In this document: positions 1-9,800 of the stretch, piece by piece
Numbering within the stretch: the stretch's first letter is position 1
Layout of the letters: each line of letters begins with the position of its first letter
Assembly: GCF_014696105.1 (NCBI RefSeq)
Contig: NZ_JACJPO010000043.1
Location: 1 to 49,445 of the forward strand
Length of the DNA stretch: 49,445 nt
Direction of reading: 5' to 3'
Origin: Microcoleus sp. FACHB-1515
GTDB taxonomy: Bacteria > Cyanobacteriota > Cyanobacteriia > Elainellales > Elainellaceae
The notes under the pieces: generated by a model
Seen by the model: the letters and a program-made list of their open reading frames with translations, nothing else
The model's database searches: none
What the model was told of the DNA's origin: nothing
Position numbers and translations under genes: made by a program

Positions 1-343
1 AAGATTTGGGTCGGTCAAGTTTCTGTTTCAATTAGTCACACATTGTCAAACCTTTGCTTTTGCCAAAGCATTTATGTACGGCTACTGTTCATCTCCTATT
101 TAGGATTGCTGTAATTGTATTAAAAAGTACAGTTTTGGGGCGGCAAACTTTAAGAATTCAGGGAAGTTTAAGCGGAGCTGCTGCATACGGTATACAAAGA
201 TTTGCCCAGAGAAACTGTTAGACAGAATACGATTCGTGGTTCTTGCAGGCGATCGACGTTGCTCTAGCGGCGATCGAGTTGTTCCCTGTATACTGTGGAC
301 GATGCCTGTTGGCAATTTAGCCGTTCGGATCTGGGAGGAACCG
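1..343. other. upstream region without a recognisable gene
   Basis: No open frame here has homology I can recognise. The last 10 bases before the GntR-type gene hold a good ribosome binding site (GGGAGGAA at 333-340). The stretch is fairly AT-rich over the first 230 bases, as expected for a promoter region. I could not fix a promoter or operator. Confidence 0.4.
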
Positions 344-1027
344 TTGACCCTTTCGCTCTCCTCAATTCAGCGCAGTAAATCGCTACACGAGCAAATCTAT
401 GAAACCTTGCGATCGAGCATTCTTTCCGGTGAAATTCCTGCTGGTTCTCGCTTGATCGAAACGCAGCTTTCCGAACAGCTTCAGGTCAGCCGCACTCCGA
501 TTCGCGAGGCCATCCGCCAGCTTCAGCGCGAAACGCTGGTGACAACCGATGCGAGCGGCAATCTGCGCGTTGCCAAAGTTTCTGCTGCCGATGCCGAACA
601 GCTTTACGACTGCCGCATTGCGCTTGAGCAACTGGCGATCGAGTCTGCCTGCCGCCACGCTTCCCCCAGCCAACTGCGCGAACTCGAAGCGATCGTCACG
701 CAGGCCGAACAGCTTGCTGCCCAACCGCAGCACCATGTGCAAATGCTCGACCTCGACTATCGCTTTCACCGCACGATCGCGGAATCGTCGGGCAATGGCT
801 GGCTCGTCTTTTTGCTCGAACAGGTGTTCAGCCAAATGACCTTGCTGCGTACCCAAACTACGCGCCAAAATCCCAGCGTTCTCGAAATTCGCGTTGAACA
901 TCGTCAAATTTATACGGCGATCGCTCAGCAAAACCCCGAAGCTGCGATCGCTGCCATGCGCGAACATCTCGAAGCGAGTCGCCAGCGCGTAATCGAACAG
1001 TTGAATTGGGGGCGATCGAGCGATTGA
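344..1027 (+). CDS. GntR/FadR-family transcriptional regulator
   Basis: A DNA-binding regulator of the FadR subfamily of GntR proteins. With the start chosen here it has 227 residues. The N-terminal winged helix-turn-helix reads through SLHEQIYETLRSSILSGEI and the recognition segment QVSRTPIREAIRQL, which is textbook GntR. The C-terminal two-thirds is an all-helical FCD ligand-binding domain; DLDYRFHRTIAESSGN is its usual metal or ligand motif and EHRQIYTAI another. I chose the TTG at 344 because GGGAGGAA lies 3 bases upstream of it. ATG at 302 and an earlier start at 236 are in frame but lack a comparable site and precede the conserved domain. Family members sense small carboxylates; the ligand here is unknown. 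The next gene is convergent, so no target is suggested by context. Confidence 0.9.
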   Translation: MTLSLSSIQRSKSLHEQIYETLRSSILSGEIPAGSRLIETQLSEQLQVSRTPIREAIRQLQRETLVTTDASGNLRVAKVSAADAEQLYDCRIALEQLAIESACRHASPSQLRELEAIVTQAEQLAAQPQHHVQMLDLDYRFHRTIAESSGNGWLVFLLEQVFSQMTLLRTQTTRQNPSVLEIRVEHRQIYTAIAQQNPEAAIAAMREHLEASRQRVIEQLNWGRSSD

Positions 1028-1078
1028 ATCCGCTTGGCTGCTGTTGCTCTTGAAACTCGACTCAAACGAACCCGTTCG

Positions 1079-1759
1079 CTAGGGCACAGCGATCGCATTC
1101 CAATTCAGAAAATCTTGCAGCAGGGCGGTGTAGCCTTTGACATTGGGATGGAGGCCATCGGCAGAAAGGCGCGATCGCCAATCGTCGTGTCGAAGCCACT
1201 GCTCAAACACATCAAGGTAGGGAATTTTGCGGGCAGCGCAGGCGAGGCGAGTCGCTTCTTTGTAGCGATATTGGTCGGCGTGGCTGTAGTAGAGCGCTTC
1301 GGCAAACGGCATTCGCGATTCATCAACGGGCGTCATGCCGACAAACAGAACCGGACAAAGCTGGCAGGCGCGATCGAGCAGATGCGTCAAATCCGCCTGA
1401 AACAAGCTGAATTCGGTGAAGTTGCGAGCGTTGGGCGAACCAAGCCGCGCAGAATCATTCACGCCCACTGAGAGGATGATCAAATCCGGTTGACGATGCC
1501 GCAGTTCGCCGCGATTGCGAAATTCCGCTTCGAGCCGCTGGGCAACCTGACCGACGCGATCGCCGCGAATTCCCAAGTTGTAAACGGCGTGTCCTGCGCT
1601 GTCGGGCTGCATCCACTGTCGCCGCAGTCGCTCTACCCAGCCGCCGCCTTCCAAGTCGCCAAAACCATAAATTAAGCTGTCGCCAAGTGCGATGATTCGC
1701 AACGGAGCAGCGTGCAGGCGATCCAGACGAAACTCAGAAACGTTCGCGAGCGTTTGCAT
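1079..1759 (-). CDS. SGNH/GDSL-family esterase or lipase
   Basis: A 226-residue SGNH hydrolase, an esterase superfamily acting on lipid, carbohydrate or peptidoglycan esters. All four consensus blocks are visible: block I ALGDSL with the nucleophile Ser28, block II with the glycine of NLGIRGDR near 63-68, block III GVND with Asn101, and block V DGLHP with Asp201 and His204. The length is normal for a cytosolic GDSL enzyme, and I see no signal peptide. It is convergent with the GntR-type gene, so the two are not co-transcribed. The substrate cannot be told from sequence. Confidence 0.88.
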   Translation of the reverse strand: MQTLANVSEFRLDRLHAAPLRIIALGDSLIYGFGDLEGGGWVERLRRQWMQPDSAGHAVYNLGIRGDRVGQVAQRLEAEFRNRGELRHRQPDLIILSVGVNDSARLGSPNARNFTEFSLFQADLTHLLDRACQLCPVLFVGMTPVDESRMPFAEALYYSHADQYRYKEATRLACAARKIPYLDVFEQWLRHDDWRSRLSADGLHPNVKGYTALLQDFLNWNAIAVP

Positions 1760-1948
1760 GAAGTCAAAAAATGCAGCAGAGAATACTTACTTCTGGAATT
1801 TTATGATCCTATGTCGGTTTTGTTGCAAAAAATAACAAGGCGCAGCGATCGTTCAGTGAGTGTCGATCGCGTCCAGATCGAACGGTTTTCAGAAGAAGAC
1901 TCACGTTAAATTAGTCAATAGCTGCCGCACCCCTTTTAACGATCGTTC

Positions 1949-2380
1949 ATGCCGCTTTCGCCTGTGCCACCTCGACAGCCTGTCATTTTAGGATTTGACC
2001 CCGGACGCCAAAAGTGCGGATTTGCCGTGATGGGACTCGATCGCAACTTGTTTTATCACGCCGTGATTGCGTCGGCGGATGCGATCCCCACAGTTCAAAC
2101 GCTCCGTCAACAATATCCGATTTCCATTTTGGTGATGGGCGACCAAACGAGCGCGTTGGAATGGAAGCAAAAATTGCTCGATCTGCCCGATCCGCTGCGC
2201 GTGGTGATGGTAGACGAGCGCTACAGCACCTTAGAAGCTCGCGATCGCTACTGGCAGATGTTTCCGCCCAAAGGGTTGTCGCGGCTGTTGCCGATCGGCC
2301 TGCGCGTCATCGATCGCCCCATTGACGATATTGTTGCGATTTTGCTGATTGAACGCTACCTAGAGCGACTGGTGAAATAG
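1949..2380 (+). CDS. YqgF/RuvX-like RNase H-fold nuclease
   Basis: A 143-residue protein of the YqgF (RuvX) type, a family with an RNase H-like fold implicated in pre-16S rRNA 5'-end maturation and once proposed as a Holliday junction resolvase. The first acidic residue sits in ILGFDPGRQKCGFAV (Asp17). A second acidic motif is VDERYST, and the C-terminal acidic pair is in PIDDIVAILLIERYL. The central sequence is more divergent than canonical YqgF, so this may be the cyanobacterial paralogue often labelled resolvase-like. It ends 4 bases before the convergent receiver-kinase gene. Confidence 0.75.
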   Translation: MPLSPVPPRQPVILGFDPGRQKCGFAVMGLDRNLFYHAVIASADAIPTVQTLRQQYPISILVMGDQTSALEWKQKLLDLPDPLRVVMVDERYSTLEARDRYWQMFPPKGLSRLLPIGLRVIDRPIDDIVAILLIERYLERLVK

Positions 2381-2384
2381 CACT

Positions 2385-3554
2385 TCAGGCGGAAGCTAGC
2401 GGCTCGATCGCCCGCAGCGGCAGGGTCACTGTCACAGTGGTGCCGACGCCCTCAGTGCTAGCGATCGAAATGCTGCCGTGATGAGTTTCTACACAGCGCT
2501 TGACAACGGCTAAACCCAAGCCCGTACCTTTAATGGAGCCGACATTATTGCATCGATAAAAGGTTTCAAACAGATGTGGCTGATTTGCGGCAGGAATGCC
2601 AATGCCTTGATCTTGAATTTGAAAGGTTGCCCAGCCGTCTTGACAGTCCAGCGTAAATTGAATTGTGCCGCCATTTGGCGAATATTTCATGGCGTTGCTA
2701 ATTAAATTGGTGAGAATTTGACGCAGCAGCGTCGGATCAATTTCGCCCACATTGGAGACACCGCTGCAAACCAATCGAAGCTGATGCCGATCGCTACTCA
2801 CCTGCAATACTTCAACCAGTTCCTGACAGAAACTGAAGAGATCCATTGCGATCGGTTCATATCGCGCTTTGCCCGATTCCAAGCTGCCAATGAGCAGCAC
2901 TTCATCAAGCAGATTCAACATGTGATCGATCGCGCCATCGATTTTTTCAAAGTAGCGGGCTTGCACGTCCGGTGATAGCGCGGGCTTGCCGGATGGCAGC
3001 GTTTGCCGCAGCAGTTCCGAGAAGCCGCGAATGCTTGTGAGCGGGCTGCGAAAATCATGCGAAATCATCGAGACAAATTCGGTTTTCAGGCGGTTTAATT
3101 CTTTTTCTTGCTCGAGTGCTTTCAGCGCTTCGGCCTTTGCCTGCTGAAGATCCATTTGCATTCGGCGCAAGGTGAGTTGATTTTCGACTCGCGCCAGCAC
3201 TTCTTCAACCTGAAACGGTTTGGTGATGTAGTCTACGCCGCCGACTTGAAAAGCGCGAACTTTGTCGATCGCTTCACTCAATGCGCTCAAAAAAATAACG
3301 GGAATGTCTTGAGTTTGTGGGTCAGCTTTGAGCTGTTCGCACACTTCATAGCCGCCCATTTTTGGCATACTAATATCGAGCAAAATCAAATCGGGATGCA
3401 CCGTTCGCACCGCCATCAGCGCCACTGCACCGCTAATCGCACTACGCACTTCATAGCCTTGCTGCGTCAACATACTTGAGAGCAGCCGCAAATTATTGGG
3501 CGTGTCATCCACAATCAAGATGTTGCCTTTGGTGAGGGCAGGAATTGAATTCAT
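2385..3554 (-). CDS. receiver-histidine kinase protein (REC-HisKA-HATPase)
   Basis: A 389-residue cytoplasmic protein with an N-terminal receiver domain, a short coiled coil and a complete kinase core. Receiver: acidic pair VDD at 15-17, phosphoacceptor Asp60 in LLDISMP, Lys112 in TKPF. Kinase: H-box MISHDFRSP with His166, N-box around Asn287, G1 DQGIGIP at 315-321 and G2 GTGLGL at 343-348, so it should be catalytically competent. The layout, receiver before kinase, suits a relay component that takes phosphate from an upstream hybrid kinase. Its ATG overlaps the stop of a decayed kinase tail (ATGA at 3551-3554), so it was probably once translated by coupling to a now-lost gene. It is the last gene of the minus-strand signalling block. 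The receiver is very close to that of the giant kinase upstream, including 38 identical bases. Confidence 0.93.
   Translation of the reverse strand: MNSIPALTKGNILIVDDTPNNLRLLSSMLTQQGYEVRSAISGAVALMAVRTVHPDLILLDISMPKMGGYEVCEQLKADPQTQDIPVIFLSALSEAIDKVRAFQVGGVDYITKPFQVEEVLARVENQLTLRRMQMDLQQAKAEALKALEQEKELNRLKTEFVSMISHDFRSPLTSIRGFSELLRQTLPSGKPALSPDVQARYFEKIDGAIDHMLNLLDEVLLIGSLESGKARYEPIAMDLFSFCQELVEVLQVSSDRHQLRLVCSGVSNVGEIDPTLLRQILTNLISNAMKYSPNGGTIQFTLDCQDGWATFQIQDQGIGIPAANQPHLFETFYRCNNVGSIKGTGLGLAVVKRCVETHHGSISIASTEGVGTTVTVTLPLRAIEPLASA
3220..3257. repeat. 38-bp exact repeat, copy 1 (receiver domains)
   Basis: The 38 bases starting TTGGTGATGTAGTCTACGCC match 10109-10146 exactly and in the same orientation. 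Both copies code for the VRAFQVGGVDYITK part of the receiver, one in the receiver-kinase protein and one in the giant kinase. With two mismatches the similarity extends to about 50 bases, which implies recent duplication or gene conversion. Confidence 0.9.
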
Positions 3555-3857
3555 GTCTGGGCAGTGACGGTAATCAGGTTGAAAATATCGTTAAAGCGAT
3601 AGTCAGCAGCAAGCGCTGCCAGCGTATCAGCAAGGACAACTTTTTCAGCCGGAATCTGCTCGATCAAGTCGAGCACCTGGCGATCGCGACAGCCCTGCGC
3701 TGCTTCACGAAGTTAAGCAATCCAGTCGGCGGGCATTGCTGCTAGCTCGTGCTGAATTGATTCGACAGCCGCGATCGGCAAAGTGCGATCGGCAGGCTCA
3801 TATTTGTAGTCTACCCCCAGGTACTGTCCGAGCTTGGCAAGCAATACCTCAGTCTGC
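3551..3857 (-). pseudogene. remnant C-terminus of a hybrid histidine kinase
   Basis: Translating the minus strand in the frame that ends at 3551 gives the end of a receiver domain (EVLLAKLGQYLG) and then a helical tail (AAMPADWIA-stop-LREAAQGCRDRQ, then VLDLIEQIPAEKVVLADTL, ending YRFNDIFNLI). It aligns almost without gaps to the last 100 residues of the 2195-aa kinase (EILAKLAEHLD, SVMPPDWIARLHRAA, QVLQLIEQIPPAE, NFRFDDIVELT). A TAA stop at 3713-3715 replaces the arginine of WIARL, and everything N-terminal to the receiver end is gone. The terminal TGA still overlaps the downstream ATG. The fragment therefore looks like what a deletion left of a third hybrid kinase gene. It should make no useful protein. 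Confidence 0.85.
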
Positions 3858-3867
3858 ACTACAGCAC

Positions 3868-6800
3868 TTAATTTGTTTCTGAACGAGTTGTTAGTTCAAC
3901 GATGTCATCAAAGCGAAAGTTGTAGGCAAGGTCGCGGAGGGCGTTGGCGAGTTCTACTTCGGCAGGCGGAATTTGCTCGATTAGTTGCAGCACTTGGCGA
4001 TCGCTACAGCCGCTGGCGGCACGATGCAGTCGGGCAATCCAGTCGGGCGGCATCACGGATAGCGCCGATCGATCGAGCTTCGGCGCGGTGTCCGTCTGCG
4101 CTTCTAGCTGCTCGTAGAGATAGCGGATGTCCAGATGCTCTGCTAGCTTCGCCAAAATTTCGTCGGGGTGAAACGGTTTTCGCAAAAAGTCGTCACAGCC
4201 AATTGCCAAAATCGCCGATCGATCTTCTTCAAAGGCGCTGCCCGTCACGGCAATGATGATGGGTGGTTTGTTCGTGCTGGCTTTGATCTGGCGCGTCGCC
4301 TCATAGCCATCCATCACGGGCATCCGCATATCCATTAAAATCAAGTGCGGCTGCCACTGTTGCCACAGCGCGATCGCCTCTTTGCCGTTTTCTGCCCGCT
4401 GCACTTCAAAGCCCAGCGGCGTCAGCAGCTTCAGCAGCAGTTGACTGTTTTCTGATTGGTCTTCGGCCACCAGCAAGCGGTAGGTGGGCTGGTCAGGCAT
4501 CAGTCCGACAATGCATTGCACTGAGGAAGTGGGTAAATCAAGAGCTTCCGCAAGATTTGCTGCGATCGTGGCGCGAAACATGCTGCCCCGCCCGACTTGA
4601 CTTTCGACCGTGATGTCGCCGTTCATCAACTGCACAAAGCGACGGCTGATCGCCAAGCCCAGCCCTGTGCCTTCGGGGGCCATCTGGCTCGATCGCGCCT
4701 GCACAAATGCACTAAAGAGCGTTTTCATTTCTTCGGGGGCAATGCCAACTCCAGTGTCTTCAACCTCAAAGTGAAGCATGAGGGATGAAGGATGAGTCAG
4801 GAAAGATCGATCCTCCTGCCTTGCTTCTGCCCAAGCCCGCAGCGTCACTTGTCCCGCATTTGTAAACTTGATCGCGTTGCCCAGCAGATTCAGCAGGACT
4901 TGGCGGAGTTTGCGCTCGTCGGTGTCGATGTAGCGAGGAAGATCCGGGGCGAGGTCAAACTGGAGGTGAAGCTGTTTGGTGATCGCTTTGAGGCGGAACA
5001 TGGCTTCAAGGCGATCGAGCAGCGCTTTGAGATCAAAGCATCCGGTATTGAGCTTGAGGCTTCCCGCTTCGATTTTGGACATTTCCAGCACGTCGTTAAT
5101 CAGTCCCAACAGATGCTGACCGCTGGAGTTGATGATTTCCAGGTTGGCGCGATTTTCGGCGCTGAGCAGGCGATCGCGGCTCATCAGTTGCGTGAAGCCC
5201 AAGATAGCGTTGAGTGGTGTGCGGAGTTCGTGGCTCATGTTGGCGAGAAATTCGCTTTTGGCGCGGTTGGCAGTTTCGGCAGCATCTTTGGCGCGTTCCA
5301 GTTCTGCGGACTGCTGCTGCGTTTGCGCGAGCAAGTCGGCCTGCTGAAGGGCGATGCCAAGCTGTGTGCTGATATGCGTGGCAAGGCTGACTTCGGATTC
5401 TTTCCAACTGCGCGGACTGGAATTTTGATAGCTCGCCAGCAAGCCCCACAGCTTTGCGCCTTGGAAGATCGGCACGGTCAGGTAGGCTCTGGTTTCAAAG
5501 CGCTCTAGCAGTTCGACATAGCACGGCGAAAATCCAGCTTTGTAGATGTCGTTCACGCAAAGATAGCTATCGCATTTGTAGCGTCCACCCTGATTTTCTT
5601 GGAGATAGGTGTCTTCGACAGAATCGACTGCGCCCCAAGCCCGCACAATGCAGCGATCGCTATCTGTCGCTCGCTTGGTTAGTGTCACATCTTCGATAGG
5701 CTGCTGTACCAGCGGCTCCCAACCTGCTGCAACAGATTCGGCCACAAAGCCGCCGCTCCAGTCCGGATTGAAGCGGTAAATAGCCACGCGATCGCAGCGC
5801 AACAACTGCCGCATTTCTTCGGTTGTGGCGCGAAAAATCTGGTCAAGTTCGAGCGTTTGGCGCATTCGTTCAACCACGCGCAAAGTGGCGCGTTCGCGTT
5901 CGGCACTTTCGCGCAGCGCATCTTCGGCCAGTTGGCGATCGAGTTCGGCTCCGGCTCTCGCGCCAAAAATCCGCAAAATCAAATGATGCGTGGAATCGTT
6001 GACCATCGGCTGAGTGTCCATGACGCTGAGGACGCCCAGAATTTGGCCGTTTGCATCGGTCAATGGCAAGCCCAAGTAGCTGACGACGCCGAGTTCGTGC
6101 AGCTCGGTGTCGGTGGGAAACAGCGTCGGAACTGCGTCTGGATAGTAGCAGACTTCGCCTTGCAGCACTTGCTCAGACGGTGTGCCGATCGCGCTGTAGT
6201 CGGTGTCGGGCGCGAAATCTTCGCCGCACCAAAAGGCCAGCGATCGCAACTGCGTCGATCCAGGTGTGATGCACTGGGCAATTTCGGCATAGCGCACTTG
6301 CAGCACTTCGGCCAAATAGCGCACTAGCGACTGCAAAAATGCGCTGCCCGTTTGGGCTGCTGTGCCTTCGACAATCAGGCGCAAAGCGGCTTCTTGCCGC
6401 TGCTGCAAGGCGGCACTCTGTTTGGCTGCGGTGATGTCGCGAGCGACAATGATCGCCGTTGTATCCGAGAGCGGCGAAATATTCGCAGACAGCCAGCGAT
6501 CGCGCCCGTCGATCGCCTGAGCATATTCCAGGTTGACAGTGGTGCGATCGTGCAGGCAAGCTTGAATGCCTTGATGCAGGCGATCGGCCATGTCGGGCGG
6601 CAGCACTTCATGCAGCGATCGACCCAAAATGTAGCCGGGCAGCTTGTAGGGCGGACTGGTCGGCGCAATTTTGAGGCAGCGCGTGGCGGCATCGCAGACC
6701 AGCACCACATCGGTCATGGCCGAGAATAACGCTCGCAGTTCGGCTTCGGCTCGCTTTTGAGCCAAAACGCTGCCAAGCTGAGCGGCGACTGCGGCCACAA

Positions 6801-9800
6801 GCTGAATCAGTCGTTCGTCCTGCTGGCGCGATTCCACCATAAAAAAGACCAAGACAGCAACGACGCTCGTGCCCTCAGAGGCGTTTCCTGTGACCGTAAT
6901 CGGCACGCCAAATCGCGCTTTCATGCCGTAGTTGCGGGCGGGCTGCGATCGCAATCGTTCATCGTGAACCGGATGCGGAACGCTATCGACGGGTTCGTCA
7001 ATGTCGGGAATCCATTCAGGCTGCTGCCGCTGCCAAACGCGCCCCGCAATTCCTTCCCCCAGTTCAAACGTGACACCTGCCAAGTTCCGGCGAAATTCAT
7101 TCACAGCCGCGATCGCGCCTGCCGTTGCGCCTGCCGAATTGCAGTGCCAAATCGGGCTGCACTCTAGCACGCTGCGATCGGCGGCGGGCAGCCAAACTTC
7201 GCCATAGATCCAGCCTGTGGTGTTGCAAAGGGCACGCAGCGCCACTTCCAAAGCCGAATCAAAATCTTGGGCAGCCGCGATCGCCTGCGTGATGCTCAGC
7301 AAAAGCTGAATTTCTTCTTCGGCTCGCTGGCGTTGCAGTTCAAGCTGGTGCGTGCTGATGAATTTGCTGATGCTTTGCGCCATCAATTCAATGATTTCGC
7401 GCTCGTGGCTGACAAAATCGGGGCGGGGCTGCTGCGAGAAAAAGCACAGCGTGCCATACACCTGGTCATCCACAAAAATCGGCGTGCCAATGTAAGACTC
7501 GATGCCCAAGGCGAGATACAGCGGATGATTGCTCATCGACTCGATCGCTCCCACGTGGCTGTAGCAAACGGTGTGGCGATCGTGCACCACCTGTGCACAA
7601 TAAACATCGTTGAGGCTGAAACGCTGCTCTGGTGCGAGCGACCGAATATCCGAGTGAATCGAGCGAATCGTGTAGCTGTCAGTTTCGACGCGCCCAACCG
7701 CTCCAGTGGAAAAGTCGAGAATTTTGCAGCCTGTTTGGATGTATTCCGCGCAGAGCGCTTCGATCGACTCGAACGGCGTCACGTTGAGGCGGTGCAGATG
7801 CTTCAGGTTCGTGCTGAATTCGGCCAGCGTTGCTGACGTTCGCAGCAAATCCACTTCGGCCTGTTTGCGATCGCTAATGTCGCCAGTCGAAACCACAAAC
7901 CGCACAGGCTGGCCGCATTCATCCCACTGCGCTTGTCCGCGCGAGACTACCCACTTGTAGCGATCGTCGCGGCAGCGCAGGCGATATTCGACGTGATATT
8001 GCGGCATTTGGCGCGACAGATACGCTTGGTTTGCCTGCATGACGCGATCGAAATCGTCGGGATGGATGCGGCTGCGCCATTCTTCATCTGAGTTGGAGAG
8101 TTCTTCTTCGCCATAGCCCAAAATTTCCTTCCATCGCTGCGAGAACAAAACGCGATCGTGCCGCAAGTCGATATCGGCAATGCCGTCGTTGTTGCCGCGA
8201 ATTGCCAGTTGCCAACGTTCTTCACTGGCTCGCAGTTCCGCTTCCGCAGATTTGCGCTCGGTGATATCGCGGGCAACCCAGATCGCCTGATCGTCGGAAA
8301 TCGGCGACGACTTGGCGCTAAACCAAAATTCGCGATCGCCGATCGTCACGCAGTATTCGCATTCTTGCGTGGTGCGTTCGGCCAGCGTTGTGTGAATGAT
8401 CGCCAGAAACCGATCGGCCTGTTCGAGCGGAAATACTTCATAAATGGTTTTGCCCAGCAGTTCATAGGCGGGCTGCACCAAGCGATCGGAATGTGCGGGC
8501 GTAACTTTGCAGTAGCGGCCTTCGCGATCGACCACCATCACCAAATCGGTCATGGCGGCAAACAACGCTCGCAGTTCGGCTTCAGACGCTTGCAGGGCAG
8601 CTTCGGCCAAGCGGCGGTCGCGAATTTCCTGCCGCATCAGTTGGTTGTGATAGTCCAAAGCTTCGCGCTGCTTGTGCGCCTGTTCCAGCAGTCGCGCCTG
8701 AGCGATCGCAATGCCCACCTGCGCGGCGATCGCTTCCAATAATTCAATTTCATCCACCGTCCAGTCGCGGCGAGCGGTTTGCTGAATTGAAAGGATTCCG
8801 TTTGGCTGACCTTGGTAGGACGTTCGCACGGCCAGCATTGACTGAATGCCCAACTGTTCGCAGATCGATCGCACTGGGGCAAGCAGCGGATCGGTAAACA
8901 CATCCGGCGAGGCAACAGCGCGATCGGACGCGAGGATTTGCTGCACATGCGGATTGCCGATTACAGGCACATCCAGATCTGGGTCGATCATCTCGCCCGT
9001 AATGCTGTAGGCGGCCACGACTGGAATGCGCGGCGGCACGCTTGCCACATAGGTTTTGATCATGCAGGCATCCGCTTCAAACGCTTTGCCTACCTGCACA
9101 ACAGTCGTTTCAAAAATCAGTTCGCTGTCGATGTGCGATCGAATCGCATCGGTGACTTGCTGCAAGATCAGCGTGTGGTGCAGTTGCCGCTCCAGCATGG
9201 CTTCGGCCTGCTTGCGCTCGGTGATGTCTCGCGACACGACAATCACTTCCGGTTCGCTGCCTAGCTCGACACTGCACACGACGCGGCAGGACATTTCGAT
9301 CCAGCGCGGCTGATCTTGCACCCGATAGCTTTGTGTGTGAACGCCTGCCATGCGTCCGGCCACATCCAGCATCCGCATCATTGCGCCTTGATCGTGCGGG
9401 TGGACAAATTCCAGCAGCGATCGACCCAGCAGTTGATCCGGGTCGTGACCGAGGAGCGATCGACAGGCAGGCGACGCATACAGAAATACGCCGTCTAGTG
9501 TGTGGCGCGAAATCATGTCGGTGGAATTTTCTGACATCAGGCGATAGCGGGCTTCACTTTCGCGGAGTGCCTGCTCGGTTTGCTTGCGCTCGGAAATATC
9601 TTTGGTCGATCCGACGATGCGAAGCGGTTCGCCCGCCTCGTTCCACTGCGCCTGACCGCGCCCTAGCACCCATTTGTATGACCCGTCATCGCAGCAGACG
9701 CGATATTCCATTTGATAGAACAGCGTTTGGCGATCGAGATACGCCTGCATTGCCGCCTGCACTGCTTCGCGATCGTCCGGATGAATGCGAGCGATCCAAG

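Noticed and set aside
1034-1471. Plus-strand frame opposite the SGNH esterase
   Set aside because: The minus-strand frame has all four SGNH motifs, while this one has no recognisable family and is its shadow.
1712-1909. 65-residue frame before the YqgF-like gene
   Set aside because: It overlaps the start of the esterase on the other strand and shows no domain.
3868-4060. HPt domain at the end of the hybrid kinases
   Set aside because: The tail is helical but lacks the conserved HPt histidine motif, so I treat it as a separate module.
4792-5508. Long open frame on the plus strand opposite the giant kinase gene
   Set aside because: It mirrors kinase codons on the other strand; no domain or ribosome site supports it. 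Similar antisense frames at 5857-6327, 7267-7836, 9333-10115 and 11613-12317 were dismissed for the same reason.
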